A stretch of 64,000 nt of DNA from Lasiosphaeria ovina (GCA_033439765.1 JAULSN010000003.1:1736001-1800000); one strand, 5' to 3'. Positions 1 through 13,330 are shown, counted from the stretch's first letter. Notes: generated by a model from the letters alone, not told the origin. Numbers and translations are program-made.

Positions 1-3000
1 GCTTTAATTCGGTATCTATCAGCCCTCCCTGACTTACACAAGCAAGCAAACAGCCGCTTCTTGTGCAACCCTCCCGTCCACCGGTGCGTCACTGGAACTC
101 GCAACCTTGGTCTGTACCTTGGGGTCGATGCAAGTAGATGGGTGGTCCGTTGAGCATCTGGCCTCGGCTAGCCTGTCATATCAAGCGAACAAGAAGCGGT
201 CTGGGTGTCTCAGCAGCTACGTAGTGGTATCAAGATGTCATTGTCGAAGGATTACTCGAGTCCGACGTGTGGTTCGTGGCTCTGCGTTGGCATATTGTCT
301 ACCAACAAGAGGCAATTGCATACATCTTGGCTCATCCTCTTGTTAAGCTACTTCTAGTGGAGCCCGAGATATCTCAGGTAGTCCGTCCCTCTGCATCATC
401 CTCTCAGAACGTGGGGCGGCCTAGAACCTCACGGGCCGAGGGAGGGCAGCCCCATCGACGCCTTACCAGACTTTTGATATGGCGGTTTTTTTTGGCTGGC
501 TCGAAGGAGAATACCGTTCCACTGCAGTTGCAGTTGCAGTTGCAGTTGCAGTTGCAGTTGCAGCTGCAGTCGAGGTGGCTAACAGGGTCACGACGAACAA
601 CAGGCTACAGCCAATTTTTACCTTCTGAGTGAGACGGCGAGGGTGCCGCGTGCGTGCCTTTCACCCTCCATTATGACCTCCACAGCTCGCCACATCCTGA
701 TGCCGGCAGCTAGCTAGATGCATGACCGGCAGAGAGTTGAGACGGCTGCGCTGCGGCAGACATGGGAATGGGGGCCAGATGGGGAGCATTCCCCTTTCTT
801 TCCTCGACGGTTGCCAGGTGCCTGATTTTGCGATGCCGCTGCGCTGTAGCAGTAGTACCGCCGATACCACCCGTCAACCACACAGCATGAGGCCGGTCCG
901 AGCACCGGCGGAGAGATAGTGAGGAGCGAGTATGGGTGCGGCGGCGGCTGCCTAAACTCGGCACGGCGATAGTGGCGGCCAAAGGACAGTACAGTACACG
1001 AAACCAGCAGCCGGGCTAGGTTCTTGTGGAATACTACTGGACAACTCGAGGGCGAACAGAGAAGAAACAGACACAAAGGGTGCTCCCTGTTGCCGTGTGG
1101 CAAGACCCCCCTCCCCCATACGGCCTTAGGAGGGGAATTGGATAACTTCCATGACGGAGGTGACTTGCATTTTTATAACTGTTTACATGTCCTGGCATAC
1201 ACAGACGAGTGCTCACGATGCGTTCATCTGCTTAAACTGTCAGCTCGGTGGTAGAGAGAATGTCGGGCATTTTATATGACAAGAAACTGAAATCGGTTAC
1301 TTGTTACTTGTTCGGCGTTGTCACTTTCGCGATGGGAACTCACCTGACGCTCGATTGCCGTATACGCCTTCCTTGTCACCACCGACAGAATGCCGCGCGA
1401 CAGATGCTGTTGTACAGTAGGTAGGTAATGATGCAAGCCAAGTAGTAGGTAGGTCGGTTTTGGAACGTCGTGCTGCGTGCGCAAGCTTGCACGACACAAA
1501 CGAACGAGCGAATACAAGTCGCAGGTGTGATGTCGGCCCTTCTCTTCTCGCTCGCACCCAGCACCCACCATACGTAGCATGGATGACGGGATGCGTGTTT
1601 GGAAACGGACGCCTCCCCTCCTCTCTCCCCCACCCCAAACTCCAAACCGTGGGCCGGGCGCGTGCGTGCGTGCGTCCTTTGCCGCACGATAGTATAGAAG
1701 TCGAGAAAGCTTGATGAGGCTGAGCCGCACTGCAAAGCAACATCACCAACCACCACCACCATGACCATAGATGTGCGGAATTACATGGAGGACAAGGTTC
1801 TTCTTCGGGGGGATGCACCCGCGGACCGTAGAGGGGGTGGACTGTGCCTGCCGCCCGTGCTTGTGCTTCGGGAAATCATCTCCGCCGCAGCGTGTGCATA
1901 GAGTTTGGACAGTGTTTCCCTGTCTGTGCACACCACAAACACCAAGCCACTCAGCAAAAGAGTTTCATCCAATCCGGAAAACCTTCGACCCTACATCGCC
2001 TCAGGCACCGAATAATCTACCTTGACCTACCCAGGAGCTGGCGTGCAATCGACACCGAGCTGCCCAATGGGACACCCTGGGAAGAATAGTTAGAGTAAGT
2101 TTAGCTTCGGGAGGAGCGAGCCCCCTCTTCTCATCTGTTTGGTTCATTTTCATCTCATCTCCGCCCTCGTTCATGCGTTCCGTTCGCGGGGTAGCTACAA
2201 CAACAAAAACAACAACCTGGTAAGGCAGGCACTTGAGACAAAAAAAAAAAGCCGAGGGGCTCATCACTCACGGGCTGGCCGGAGATCAAGACACAGCGGT
2301 ATTCGCTCCGGGATAAACCTTTGGCCTGGGACTCACGGGATGGATATCCAGGCAACTGCGTACCATACATGTACCTTACCTCGGTCACTTTTTCTTCGCG
2401 CGCGCATGCCGAAGCAGGCTCACTCACTCTTGTGTGGGTCCAGGGATTTAACTCCGTATGCAGGCTGAGAAAGGGGTCGTTCGGCTGAGGAACAGAAGCC
2501 GCCGGGCGGCTTGTTTACGTCATTGACCCGACGGGGCAACATCACATCGTTATGGGACAGCAGAGACAAGTCGACCGCTTCTTTCAACGTCGCTTCCATA
2601 CACGCGTCAAGAACGCCCACGAGAGCACTGGCGAGCCACACAACCGAGGGAACGTCGGCTCAGTAAGCTTAGTACCACCATGGCAACTAGTAGAGTTTGC
2701 GTAAAAAGTGCAAGACAGCCCCTAATATTACGGAACGGCGTAAGGCCAGGCAAGGTGACTTTTTGTTTGAACCTACAGAATTCTTGGTGCCACATAATAA
2801 CACACAGCGCGGTCATTGAGACGTAATTAAGGCTTCAAAGTCTCGACAGACACAAACCAGCACACTTTGGTAGAGGGCAATGAGAAAATACACCCGAAAT
2901 AGCCCGTTAGACGCACTGTAATGTCAAGTCTTCATGCTTAACAGTTAAAAGTTGACCGCCCAAAGTCACCAAATTCAAAACCTCAAGGCGGGCGAGGGGA

Positions 3001-3427
3001 GTCAAAGAGGGAGGAGAGAGAGCAGAGCCAAGACAAAAAGAGGGGAAAGAAAGAAACTATCCGGATATTAAGTCATTCTCGGTCTCTTTTTTTGGTTCGG
3101 ATATTTCGCGGCTTAACCATTGATGAAAGCTCAAAGTACGGACCAACCAGAGAAAGCCCAGAGGAAGCCAATAGAATCAAAACGATCGGGACATGCCTAG
3201 ACCACGATACCGAAGAGCCAGACGGCAGCTGGCTCTTTCCATAGCCATTGGGAAATCGAGAGCAAGAAAGAGGAGGAAATCTTGGAAATCTTGGAGATGT
3301 AATAGTTTAAAACTGATCATGCATGGGCTGGTCCCGGACAGACAAATAGACCTTGTCAGGACAACTCAAGCAGTGAAGCTGGTTAGGAACCCCAGTCGAG
3401 GTAAAAAGGAGATTGATCGTACGCCTC
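1..3427. other. Intergenic region without recognisable gene
   Basis: This is 3.4 kb at the left edge, downstream of wc-1. Only short overlapping open frames occur on both strands; none shows a known domain, plausible splice chain or biased composition. It holds a hexanucleotide repeat at 524-565 and several short A/T runs. The stretch next to 3427 is presumably the wc-1 3' untranslated region. A gene with its main body outside the window cannot be excluded. Confidence 0.55.
524..565. repeat. GCAGTT hexanucleotide tandem repeat
   Basis: About six consecutive copies of GCAGTT followed by a degenerate GCAGCT copy. The repeat lies in intergenic DNA. In one plus-strand frame it would read as alternating Leu-Gln, but the surrounding frame has no other protein-like feature, so I treat it as a simple microsatellite. 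Confidence 0.9.
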
Positions 3428-6400
3428 CTAGACGTTCGATTCCCACTCCTCTCTGATCGACGTCATTTCCATGCCACTCCCGCCACTGCCGCTGCCGCCT
3501 TCGAGCAGGGGTCTACTCTGAGGCGGTAGATTTTTGAGTTGGAGCTTATCGCTTGCTGCTGCTGCCGCTGCCGCTGTTGCCGCTGCCGCTGCCGTGGTGG
3601 TGGCCGCTAAGCCTTGCGTCGGCGTCGGCGTCGTTGTTGGCGAGGACGTGTTAGTATTGATAACGCCTCCGCCCGAAGACGCTCTGCTACTGTGGAGGCC
3701 GGGAGGCTCAACGGGCGGCGAGTTGTCATCTGTGATAACCTCCCGGTGTAGCGACGATGTGTGCGACGGAGAGTTGCTCTTCTTGCTGTGCGAGTCCGCG
3801 CCGTTTCCACCATTTCCACCGCGTGACGAATTGCGCGGCGACACCCTCCCGGTCTGTAAAGGGCGCGTGAGTAAGCCTGTACATGAATTGGGTATTTGAT
3901 AGTGGAGAGAATACACGAGGGAAGTGAGATCCATACCTGCTTTGCCCAACGAAGGCCGCAACTGTTGCAGAGGTCCCGGTTACCACTTGGTCCCCTCCGC
4001 CACTCTGGGGTATTTCGCGTATGACAATTTGCACAATCCCGAACCATGTTGCCACTTCCCTTTCTCCTCTTTCGCTTCTTTTTGTTGGAAAGTAGTTGAG
4101 CAAGCTCTTCCGCCAGTAATCGGTTAACCTTTTCCATCTGACGCAACTCGTACTGCCAGCTTGTGCACCTCGTTGTCTTGAGTTCGTCAAATATGTTATT
4201 ATCTGTCGTCAGCAAGACTTCCTGAGGGACCGCCGAGAAAGAATCCGGATCAAAGCTGTCTGCGGTATCCGTGCTATCCGTTGAGGCATGGTGAGTTAGA
4301 GCCGGAATGCTCGCCCCTCCTCCGCCCTCGGTGCTGGCTCCACCAGCTACATCGGTGTTTGGCATGTTCAAAATTGCGCCCGTCGAGCTCACTGGGTGGT
4401 CCTCAGAATGCTGAGGCCCCGCGGAGGCACTCGCTGGTTTCGTGCCAGCAATTCCTTGGGAAATTGCGCGTGATGACGCTTTCAGTAGCTTCGTCTGCGC
4501 AAGCAGAAACGTAGGCTTCTGGCCCTCGGCAGCATCGCCGGGATAAAACGTCGTATACGCCTGCAGAACTTGACCTCTACGGTTGTGAACTTCGTGCTTG
4601 CAACTGGCAATCTTGCCTTTCCTCGCTTTCTCTATCGTTCGTCCAAACTCGGGCCGCGAATCCTTTCGCATCAGGTTCTGCATACTCGAGCCCTCGAGAT
4701 CCGCTGGCTGAAGGTCCAGTAGCGACCGGACGTTCGAAGAGACGAAGAGGAACATGCCCGAAGTCGAGACCTTGGTCCAGATCTCAGTGTCGCCGATGCC
4801 GCCATTTGCTTCCAGTTCGTGTCGCTGCACTTCAAATACCGGGCGTTTTCTCCCAACAAGGATGATGTGCTTGCGCCCCTTGCCCTGCTCAGAGAACAAG
4901 GCCCCGTGGCTCTCGAACCACATGTAGCCGCTGTGTTTTCTCCGAATGCGAAATACAATGTTGACGGGAGCATTGGACTGCGCGTCCTTGAGTTCTCTCG
5001 TTACCGGCACAATGTCAGAAGGGTGGCAGATGGAGGATAGTGAGTTCCCCACCAGGTCGTTCGTGTCATATTCGAGGATTCTTTTGCAGGACGGTGATAG
5101 GTATAGGAACAGTCCCTTGAGAGAGAGGACGTGGACCATATCGTCGGCGTTTTCCAGCAACATCTTATCCCATGACTGCTTGTGCCAGTCGGATGCCACA
5201 CCTTTCGTATTGAACTGATTGGACTGTTGCAGGAGAGTCGACACATCATCAATGCCTAACGTCTGGCCGTTTTCAGGTTCCCATTGACTCGAGTTCTGTT
5301 GCGTCCAATTGGCCGGAACTTCGTACTTCTGGTTGTAATTGACTACCTGCCCCCCAGCATCGTGTCCCGAAATGGCGTCCGGACACTCAACCAAGTCGAT
5401 CTGGAACCCGATAAAATATTTGATTTCATCCGTATCCCACGGAATGGGTATCATGGTCAAGAGGTTGAGGAAAGGCTTGCCACCCTTGCGGTAGTTGATT
5501 AAACTCTGCTGTATTTCCTCTCCGTTGGCTATTGCCTCCTTGAGATTGAAGACGGCGTGATTCTCGACAAATTCTCGCTTAGACCCGGCATCTACCTTTC
5601 CGTCTGGGGCCTGTAAGAAGCGGCAGTTTTGGCCGAGAATCTCATGGCGGCTGTAGCCCGTCAAGTTCTGGAAGTTATCTGACACGTAGATGATGGGGCA
5701 GTCGTTGATCGTGACGTCGCAGACAACGAAGGCACACGACATGTCCACAGCGCCGAGCTGGATCTTCTGTGACTTGCGTGTGGCCACATACCACAGCGCT
5801 CTAAGCATATCAAATCCACTTTTGGAATATATACTCTTTTGAGGCGCCTCCTGCGGGGTGGCTGCACTAGTGGCAGGTGTCATCGGAGTCGAGTTCGGGA
5901 CGGAAATACTTGGCTGCCTGGCACTGGCTTGGGAGATGGTCCGAGATGTGACTGACGCGGGCGACTGGAAAGATGGACCGCTCGACACGTCAGGAGGCCG
6001 CATATTGGACTGGAACGACGAGGAAAGCCCCGGATCTATGGCATTGCGGGAGTGCATTTGTGGGTTGCGAGAATCTGCGGGGGGGCTAAAAGTCGCTTCA
6101 ATCCCCATCATATCCTGATCTTCACCCTTGGTTCTCGCCCCGCTGGCCGTGTTGGCGCTTGTTGCGCTCATAGGGTCGCTCTCAACATTCATGTCCATAG
6201 TAAAATCAGTAGTCACGGTGTCCAGGTTGGTGGAAGGATACCGACTACCCATGGCAGACGCGTCAAAGAGGCTGAGGGAACTGGGGTCTGCAGTCATCTG
6301 TCCCATATTCAGGCTCGAGAAAGCCATCATATTGCCCATAATATCAGGGGAAAGGTTGGCAAAGTTGTTCTGATCGGCCATGGCCATGAGACCTTGCTGT

Positions 6401-6924
6401 GAAAACGATCCCGAGTGACCTGGCATGGCCCCGTTACCCAAGCTGCCAAAAGCCTGCGACATGGCCCCTCCGGATGGAGAACCAAACTGAAAGCCCTGAT
6501 ATGCGTCCTCGCCATTTCCGAACTGCATCATGGACAGGCGGCTGTCTTGTTCGTCATGGGCCAAGGACTCCGGGAAAGGGTGGGGCACGCTTCCTCTCCG
6601 TTGAAGCTCATTTGTATTTTGATCGACAATGTCGTCGCCGTCGCTGGACATGGGGGTGTCGGCTATCGCATTGAGCTGGGTACTGTGTGAGGCTGGTTGG
6701 CCTGCAGTGTTGATCATGGGCGTATTGCGGCCCTGGTGCTGGCGCGAGTGCTGGCCCTGGTGCTGATGCTGGCGCTGATGTTGAAGCTCTTGCTGGCCGC
6801 GGCGCTGCGAAGGCTGCTGCGTGGACTGTGCAGCCTGTGCAGCCTGTGCGGCAGCCATCTGCCGCTCGAGGTCCTCTGGGGACAGCGGAGACGTGTAGTA
6901 GTTATTCATGGTGGCCGCATACAC
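3428..6924 (-). CDS. wc-1: White collar 1 blue-light receptor and GATA transcription factor
   Basis: Blue-light photoreceptor and zinc-finger transcription factor. With WC-2 the family forms the nuclear White Collar Complex that drives light responses and, in Neurospora, the circadian clock. Exons (minus) are 6924-3937 and 3853-3428, with an 83-nt intron just after the zinc finger, giving 1137 aa (Neurospora WC-1 is about 1170). A LOV domain at roughly residues 385-505 contains the flavin-adduct motif GQNCRFLQ near 430. Two more PAS domains lie near 585-660 and 710-775. A basic KKKRKRRK stretch near 950 precedes a GATA finger (CANC...CNSC) near 964-996. The C-terminus ends with the Neurospora-like PLLEGGSG and GMEMTSIREE blocks. 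The first Met is used here; Met6 (6909), followed by NNYY, fits the Neurospora start better. The N-terminus is Gln/Ala-rich and the C-terminal tail carries Ala/Thr runs. Confidence 0.97.
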
Positions 6925-8940
6925 ATGTACTTGGTTTCGTCAGAAAGCGGGATTCTTCTTCAATTCTCATGGTACCGCCAAGGAGTCGAGGCGATGTCTC
7001 GAATCACCATTGCGTGCGTTGGCGCAGCATCGGTAGGGTATCCTCTCCGGTTGTATCTCAGCTCGCGCGTCTGTCGGTGGCCTTTTGTCGCTGGGGAGGT
7101 TGGAACTTGAGCGGCTCGATAGGAACGTTGGCAACGTATGTAAGGGAGGGGTTGGCGCTGAGCGAGGGCCGAGGTGGGGCGCTGGGATCGGTAGGGCTCA
7201 GGTCAGGGGAAGCGCGGGAAAGTGGAGCCGGACTGGAGCGGGAGCGAGGCTATGACGATGGCATCCAAACGGCGGTTTAGTTCGTGTATGCCCACGTCTA
7301 TTTGTCAACCGTCACTGATTCCCTTAGAATAGAAGGATATCGGGCGCCGCAGAGCGGGCAGAGGCAGACGGCCGTCGTGGTGATGGCGGCAGATGAGGCG
7401 GAGGCCGGCGATCGGTGGTTACACGCAGCCGCTAATGATTGATGAAGGTGTTGGATGCGAGCCGGGCAATCGCCGAAAGCCGTTCAGGGAGCAGGGGCTT
7501 AAAAGCGACAGGCAAGATCATGGACGACACCACCTGCTGCGCTAGCGGATGTTAGATAGTGTTGTTAGTGTCCGGATAGTGTGATGTATGTACTCCGTAC
7601 CAAGGATGAGCCGAGTCCTGCCTTGACCTGAGGAACGAAGTACAAAGGACAGTACTGTACCCGACTTTATGGACATGCTAAAAAAGCACGACTACCCTAC
7701 AGACAGGTATCCGTCGATAGGCTGTCCGGATACGGCGAGAGTGTACATTCGGTAGATTGCAGAACAAAAAGAGACCTGTTCCAGGGCCGCCTGCCTGCCC
7801 ACCTCTCACGTATTCCGAAGATACCTATGCTAACCTAGGCATGTACCGGGTTGGACAGCACAAGTGGACTCGAGGCAAGGCTGGCTATTCGTCGCCGATA
7901 GTGCGTGATGCAATTGACGGCTGACCGCATTTTCTCGCCAAGGTCATAGGTCGGCCAGCGTCCTTGTTAGAAATGGCGAGTTGGAATTTAATACGGGTTA
8001 TTTGCTGTGTGCCAGGGTGGGTGAAGACATGCTAGGGGCCACCCTCTTTTGCCCCGCCAAGCCCGCCACGGCCATGGAAAAGCGAGGAAAGCCCATCGAC
8101 CCGAATTTCCTGATTCCCATTGTCCAAGTTCGCCTCCTCTTCCCCGCCTTTTCGCTGACCCAGAACGCGGCACACACACCCGCGCGCCCGGGCCTCAACA
8201 ATTGCCTTCATTCCAACCATTGACCATATTACTGATTGGTATCCCCTCTGGCGCTAGCTTTTCGGCGTCGGTAAAACTACCTTGTCCCAAGATTCGAAGA
8301 AAATTTGTCCAAGATTCGAAGAAAAGCAATGATAGTCAGTTAAGTTATCTCTAACTGGCTAGATATTGTGAAATATGGGGGTTTACAAGGAAGTTTTACC
8401 AATGCCGAAAAGCTGGCGTCAGAGGGGATGGCCAGCTTGGCCAAAGCTGGCCAAGCATCTGTAGTTAGCAAAGTTACACTCTCTCCCCAGTGTCGCACAT
8501 AAGCCCATTGAAGTTTGCGGCTACCTAGTCAAGTACTAGGACGCGTACCCTATTGCGGAAAAGCAAGCGCTATCTTCGTTGTAGGACTTTCCTATTTTTA
8601 CTATGTTTTTAATGGCTATTACTTGAAGGACAAAATAAATATTCTAGCCAGGCGATGAAAATGAGGCATGTGTAACGTGGATATTTGCGAATTCGGGTAA
8701 CAAGCAAGTAGTATGGTATCATGGGCCGATTCAAATCCCCCTTCTCTCCTCCTTACTAGCAGGAATGATCCAAGCGCACCGGTAGAAGCGTATGGCTCCA
8801 CATACCGCCCCAATATCCCAGGCGTAGCTAGAATCGTATGGGTATCCTGTGTCCTTTTGTGTTTAGGCCAATTCTGGGATACACGAGTCCCAGTTCATTA
8901 CTTGCACAGGAGCAAAGTCCCGCAGGTGCGCGGCGGCTAT
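6925..8940. other. Region between wc-1 and the importin gene
   Basis: Two kilobases upstream of wc-1 and downstream of the importin gene, both on the minus strand. It must hold the wc-1 promoter and leader. The first 400 bp beyond the wc-1 start are GC-rich. A TACTCCGTAC word sits at 7591-7600 and a MITE-like inverted repeat at 8238-8432. No additional gene is supported; open frames here are short and overlapping. Confidence 0.6.
8238..8432. mobile_element. MITE-like element with about 47-bp terminal inverted repeats
   Basis: The left arm 8238-8284 and right arm 8386-8432 are near-perfect inverted repeats, sharing ATCCCCTCTG, AGCTTTTCGGC and GGTAAAACT with a few mismatches. The 101-bp spacer is AT-rich and includes a 17-bp direct repeat (CCAAGATTCGAAGAAAA, near 8288 and 8309). 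There is no open frame. Size and structure suit a non-autonomous DNA transposon remnant. I see no clear target-site duplication. The right arm is followed by an imperfect palindrome built on TTGGCCAA (8429-8455). Confidence 0.7.
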
Positions 8941-11900
8941 CTAGCTAAAATGTGCACGAATAACCGCTTGAGCATCGGGTGAGAATTGTAGGAGGATCAA
9001 CTCCGCGTTCGTGTTGGTATTCGCAACGAGCAGTTTGGTTGCCCCACAGACTCGGGCAGCTGTCTGCCCAGTCAGGGTGTCGGCCTCGAGAGCCTGCGCC
9101 ACGAACAAGAAGACCTTTTCGGCTTGTGCAAAGACGGCGGGATGTTGCCTAAATAAAAGTATCCGATTAGCCCGGCTTTTTATCTTTCAACATTAATGTA
9201 CCTTGCAAAGACTTACTTATCAATGAGCTCAGCCAAGTAAGCGTACGCATATGGAGCTGCCTCCTCGTCGTTGGTGATGGGTAGACAGTTGACCCACTGG
9301 GCGATAACCGCGTCGACGTTCGGGACCTCAAATGCGTTGTAGTGGAGGATCTTTGCAACTGCAGCACAGGCATTTTCCGTCGCGTACACATTCTCTTCGC
9401 TGCGCGCATTTGGTGTCCCCATGATCCGGAAAAGGGGCTCGATTGCGTTTCCGACGAATGTTGTCCAGGCTTGCCCACCACGATGGGCAGCTACGCCAAT
9501 ACCATAGGCCGCCGCCTGCCGGATTGCGGGCGATGCATCATCGCAGCCGCTCAGCAGTGGGCCCGTAATGTAACGCTCATAAATGCTGCTGTCCGAGCCA
9601 CAGTATTCGAGAACATCATCCATTATGCACAAGCCCCATTGTCGCTGGGTGGGGTCGCTCGATTTCAGAAATCCATCGTACGTAAGAACCAGGCGCTCCC
9701 AGGAGCGAAGGAAGGCAGAACCATGGAACTTGAAGATGCAGTGGAAGGCTTTGTTCATATCGGAGAGGAGTGTCTGATCGTCCTCGATAGCCATGAGCAG
9801 CTCTTCCTCTTCGTCTTCTGCGTCTTCTGCAGCGGCATTCGCAGCATCATCGGCCCGTTGCTGGACACGCTCCTTATAGTCTTCGAGTGTGGTGGTGGCC
9901 GCGTCGATAAATCGATCCATGTGTTCGGTAGTAAGGCATGGCCTCCCGATTACTGATACAGCCTCGTAGAAGCACTGATACATCTCTGCCAGCGTGTCAA
10001 TAGCAGGCTCCGCAGTGAGTACTTCGAGCAGCTTGACGACGGTGTTCAGCCAGAGCGTGTTTAATTCGGTAGATTCGGGGCCGAAAGCCTTCTTGTATGA
10101 ACCGAGAAGCTGTGGAACAAGCTTGGCCGATACAAACCGCACAGGGTCGTGGAAGAAGAAGGCGAGGCCAGGAAGAGCAATCTTCTCCATAATATCGGCC
10201 ACCCAGGGAGAAAAGTCTCCTTCAAGGACTTGTGCGTAGACGACAAGAAGCTCAATGGCCATGTTTTTGTCATCCATGGAGCTCGTCCGGATTCCAATGG
10301 TTTTACCGCGAAGAGGAACCAACTCCCATCCGTCTTCTTGCTGGAACTGTTCGATCTGCTCATCGTCTTCTAGTAGCTGAATGTCGGCTTTGGCGCTGGC
10401 AAGCTGGAGCAGAGGCGGCATGACCTTGGGTAGGCATGGAAGGAAATGCTTGCCCATGACTCGACACATTCTTCCCCAGCAGTGCATCAGATACTGAGCT
10501 TGGGGATCGTCTGCGTCCGTAATGTTGTCCTGAATCTTATCTAAGAGTTGAACCAGATCATAAGCATCTTGCTCCATTCGTTCGTACCCTACTGCGAGCG
10601 CAATGAGAGTCGCACACTCCATAGCCTTGGCACGAAGCAGGCGGAATTCCTTGTCATCTTCGCGCTTGAGAACCTGGAAGAGCAGGGGCATGAGGGTGCT
10701 GTAGTACTTGGCAAAGGCTTTCTCAGCCGCGTCGGCGATTGTCGCAATTGTCGATAGCGCCTGTTCCTGAACATATCGCTTTTCGTTTTGGAGGAGCTGA
10801 AAGAGCTGAGAAAGCAACTCGTCAAGGTAAGGCTCGAGAACACTCTTCTCGGCTTCCTCGCAAAAGTTGACCAAAGCTGCGGCGGCGTGAGACTTGACTC
10901 TCGCCTCAGGAGACTCCAGAACGGGGACGATGGCCTTGAGAACAACATCGTAGTAATCCTTTTGCATGGTGGGGGCAAAATCGGTGCTCATTTGCCCCAG
11001 CGCATTACACCCAGCCCAGCGTACGCGGGGATGCGGGTCTCTCAGAGCCGGAACGACGAGTTCCAAGACAGGTTTCAGTTCACCAATCATCTGCTCCCGG
11101 CATCCCTCCGAGATGGCAGAAATTGCCATCAGAGCAGCGTGGCGGTCTCTCCAGGCGGGAGACTGCATCATTTGCGGCAGCCAACGGAAGGTCGGCATGA
11201 GAATGACCAAGCCTCCAAGCTTGTTGGCTAGCCGGTCCATACAGTGCTCGCCAGCAACATGGTTATGGTCGCTTTCTTCCTGATCCAACTGCGGGACACC
11301 GTCAGCATTTTGGGGGGTTCATGCTTGAATCACGGCTGACTTACATCATCAGACGCAAGCCATTCTTCAGCATTATCGTCATCCTCGCCCAAGTCCGTCA
11401 TTAGGCTGAGGCATTGAGTGATCATATCACTGGTGTAATTGGGATCCTTCTTGCACATCGACGGAGCATAGTCGGCAAACGTTGCCATAAGCTCAAGGGC
11501 GTTTTGCCGGCATAGGTCGTTCAGTTCCTTGTCTTGAATGACAGAGATGGCAAACTGAACCAATTTGTTGAAGACGGGTTTGAACATCCTGGGTGCGCTT
11601 TCGGCGAGGTCGATGAGAGCGACGAGGGCTTTGCTGAGATCTTCGGAATCCTGCGAATCCTTGATAGGGGGCAGGATATTCAAGACTTCGGGTAGGAGGC
11701 CATGGTACTTTGTCTGGTTTTTCTTAGTCAAGCATCGGAAGAATGCGGCGAATGCCTCCATCGCCGCCAGTCGGACCTTCAAAAGTTTTTTATTAGCTGG
11801 TAGCCAAGGCAGTACGGGACGAAGGCTCGCCATACCGAGACGGACTCATCCTTGAAGGCCTGGGCAAATGTTTGGGCCACAGTTTCCTCGTGCGGTTTCT

Positions 11901-12548
11901 CGATAATGCCAGGAGTCGTGGTGAAGACACGGAAAGCAGTCTCACGCTTACCAGCGTCAGGTTGTTGACTAAGACTGAAAAGAACCGATAGGAGTTCCGG
12001 CCACGATTCGCCTAAAGACTGAGTCAGCTTCAATCCACGGTATCAAGAGTCGCTGTGGTGACGAACTGTTGTCAGAGTACTGTCTGGCGATTTCAGCCAC
12101 GGCATCGCTGATCTTGTTGCGGACGGCCCGGTCAGACTCTGTTCCCAACGTCTCCAGGAGCTTTATGCGGATAGCCTCGGCCTGTTCCTTGCCCAGAGAA
12201 AAAAACATATCGGTATTTTCCGAGCTTGCCGTCTTCCGCGTTTTGGAGGCTATTCGCCTAAAAATAACGGCAGAAAAAGCGCGAATCTTATTGAAAAGGC
12301 AGGCCGGATTAGCGTTGGCCGGTCTAGGAGGTCTAACAGCCCGAAATTTAGAATTGTAGACGTACCGATGCATCTCTCGACGACGAAATCTGTTCAGCCA
12401 AGCCCATCAACAGGACCTCTGGCCGTGTGGTGGTCCAGTTATTTTGCAGATGTTCTTCCGCTTGAGTTCGGACATTGTTGTCGGAAGCTTGGAGGGCTTG
12501 GAGAAGCTGAGCCAGCTCGGCATGGACCTCGGGCGGGAGAACCGACAT
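8941..12548 (-). CDS. kap121: Importin beta family karyopherin, Kap121/Pse1/IPO5 type
   Basis: Nuclear import receptor that binds cargo directly and passes the nuclear pore under Ran control. Six exons (minus): 12548-12366, 12286-12067, 12011-11836, 11776-11345, 11288-9217, 9148-8941. Introns are 79, 55, 59, 56 and 68 nt. The sum is 1096 aa, matching the roughly 1090-aa Kap121/IPO5 family. The N-terminus (MSVLPPEVHAELAQLLQAL) and the conserved FRRIASK and SESWPELL segments are typical of this subfamily. The rest is tandem HEAT-type helical repeats, including segments on serial protein monitoring (DRHAALMAISAISEG) and an acidic loop (AEDAEDEEEELL) in the C-terminal half. The last short exon encodes a helical tail ending RAHFS. 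Exon 1 splices to AATAAG/ATT after a CTAAT branch site; an alternative nearby TTTTTAG would break frame. The assignment to Kap121 and not Kap123 rests on remembered family likeness. Confidence 0.93.
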
Positions 12549-13330
12549 CCTGAGAACGGCGATGTGAGGATCGGGGCCGATAACGAGACGCTACAGGCTT
12601 TAGAGCACGCGATGGCGTGGGAGTGAAATCACTAGTGACGGTTGCTGCTTCTATCTACGAACAAAGACGGTCAGCTGTGCTGAACGCGACGAGGCAGGCA
12701 TGGAAAGGCAGAACTAAGGCAAGGGTGGGGTTGCGAACCGTTGGGCAGAGCGAAACCACGGCACAGAACGCGTTGGTATGAAGGTCGCCAAGTCAAATAA
12801 TACCGGCGTTAAATGGCCGTAGAGGCCGTGAGCCAGGAGCAAGATAAAGAACGCGTTATGGGTAAGGACGCGCGAAAGTGCCCGGCGCAAGGCGTATTGA
12901 GGAAGGAAGCGAGCAGGAGAGGATCAACGTTGGGGAGGAGGGGAACAACTTTGAGTGCTCGATATTTTTTTTTGATTGGGTCTAGACGGGTGCTGGAGAA
13001 GGAGGGGCACGGAGGGGGGTTTTCTGCCACCCCGTCCCCCATTCATGCAGACTTAACCACCAAGTCTTGGCATGGCTTTTGGCACTCCCGGTCAGCGCAG
13101 AGCACAACCTTGACGGCTGTGGGGCAGGTGGATGGGTTTAAATGGACTTCTTTATATAACCTTGGAAGATGTGAGTGAATGTTTAAAAAGAAAGCTAGAA
13201 TAACGTTTGCTGAAGATATTTTTTCGGGTCAAATCATTAAAGCTCCATCACCCCTACCAACTTCGATGCGGCAGCTCCATTCGTGCAGTTTCCAAATATT
13301 TGGCTTCGTTGGCAAGTTGGGCTGGGAGCA

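Noticed and set aside
267..632. 121-codon ORF containing a Leu-Gln repeat
   Set aside because: The repeat comes from the GCAGTT microsatellite; the rest has no protein likeness and overlaps other frames.
3431..3452. T-arm-like GTTCGATTCCC sequence
   Set aside because: It lies within the last codons of wc-1 and no cloverleaf can be drawn around it.
8713..8982. 89-codon ORF between the inverted repeat and the importin gene
   Set aside because: It overlaps the importin last exon on the opposite strand and shows no protein features.
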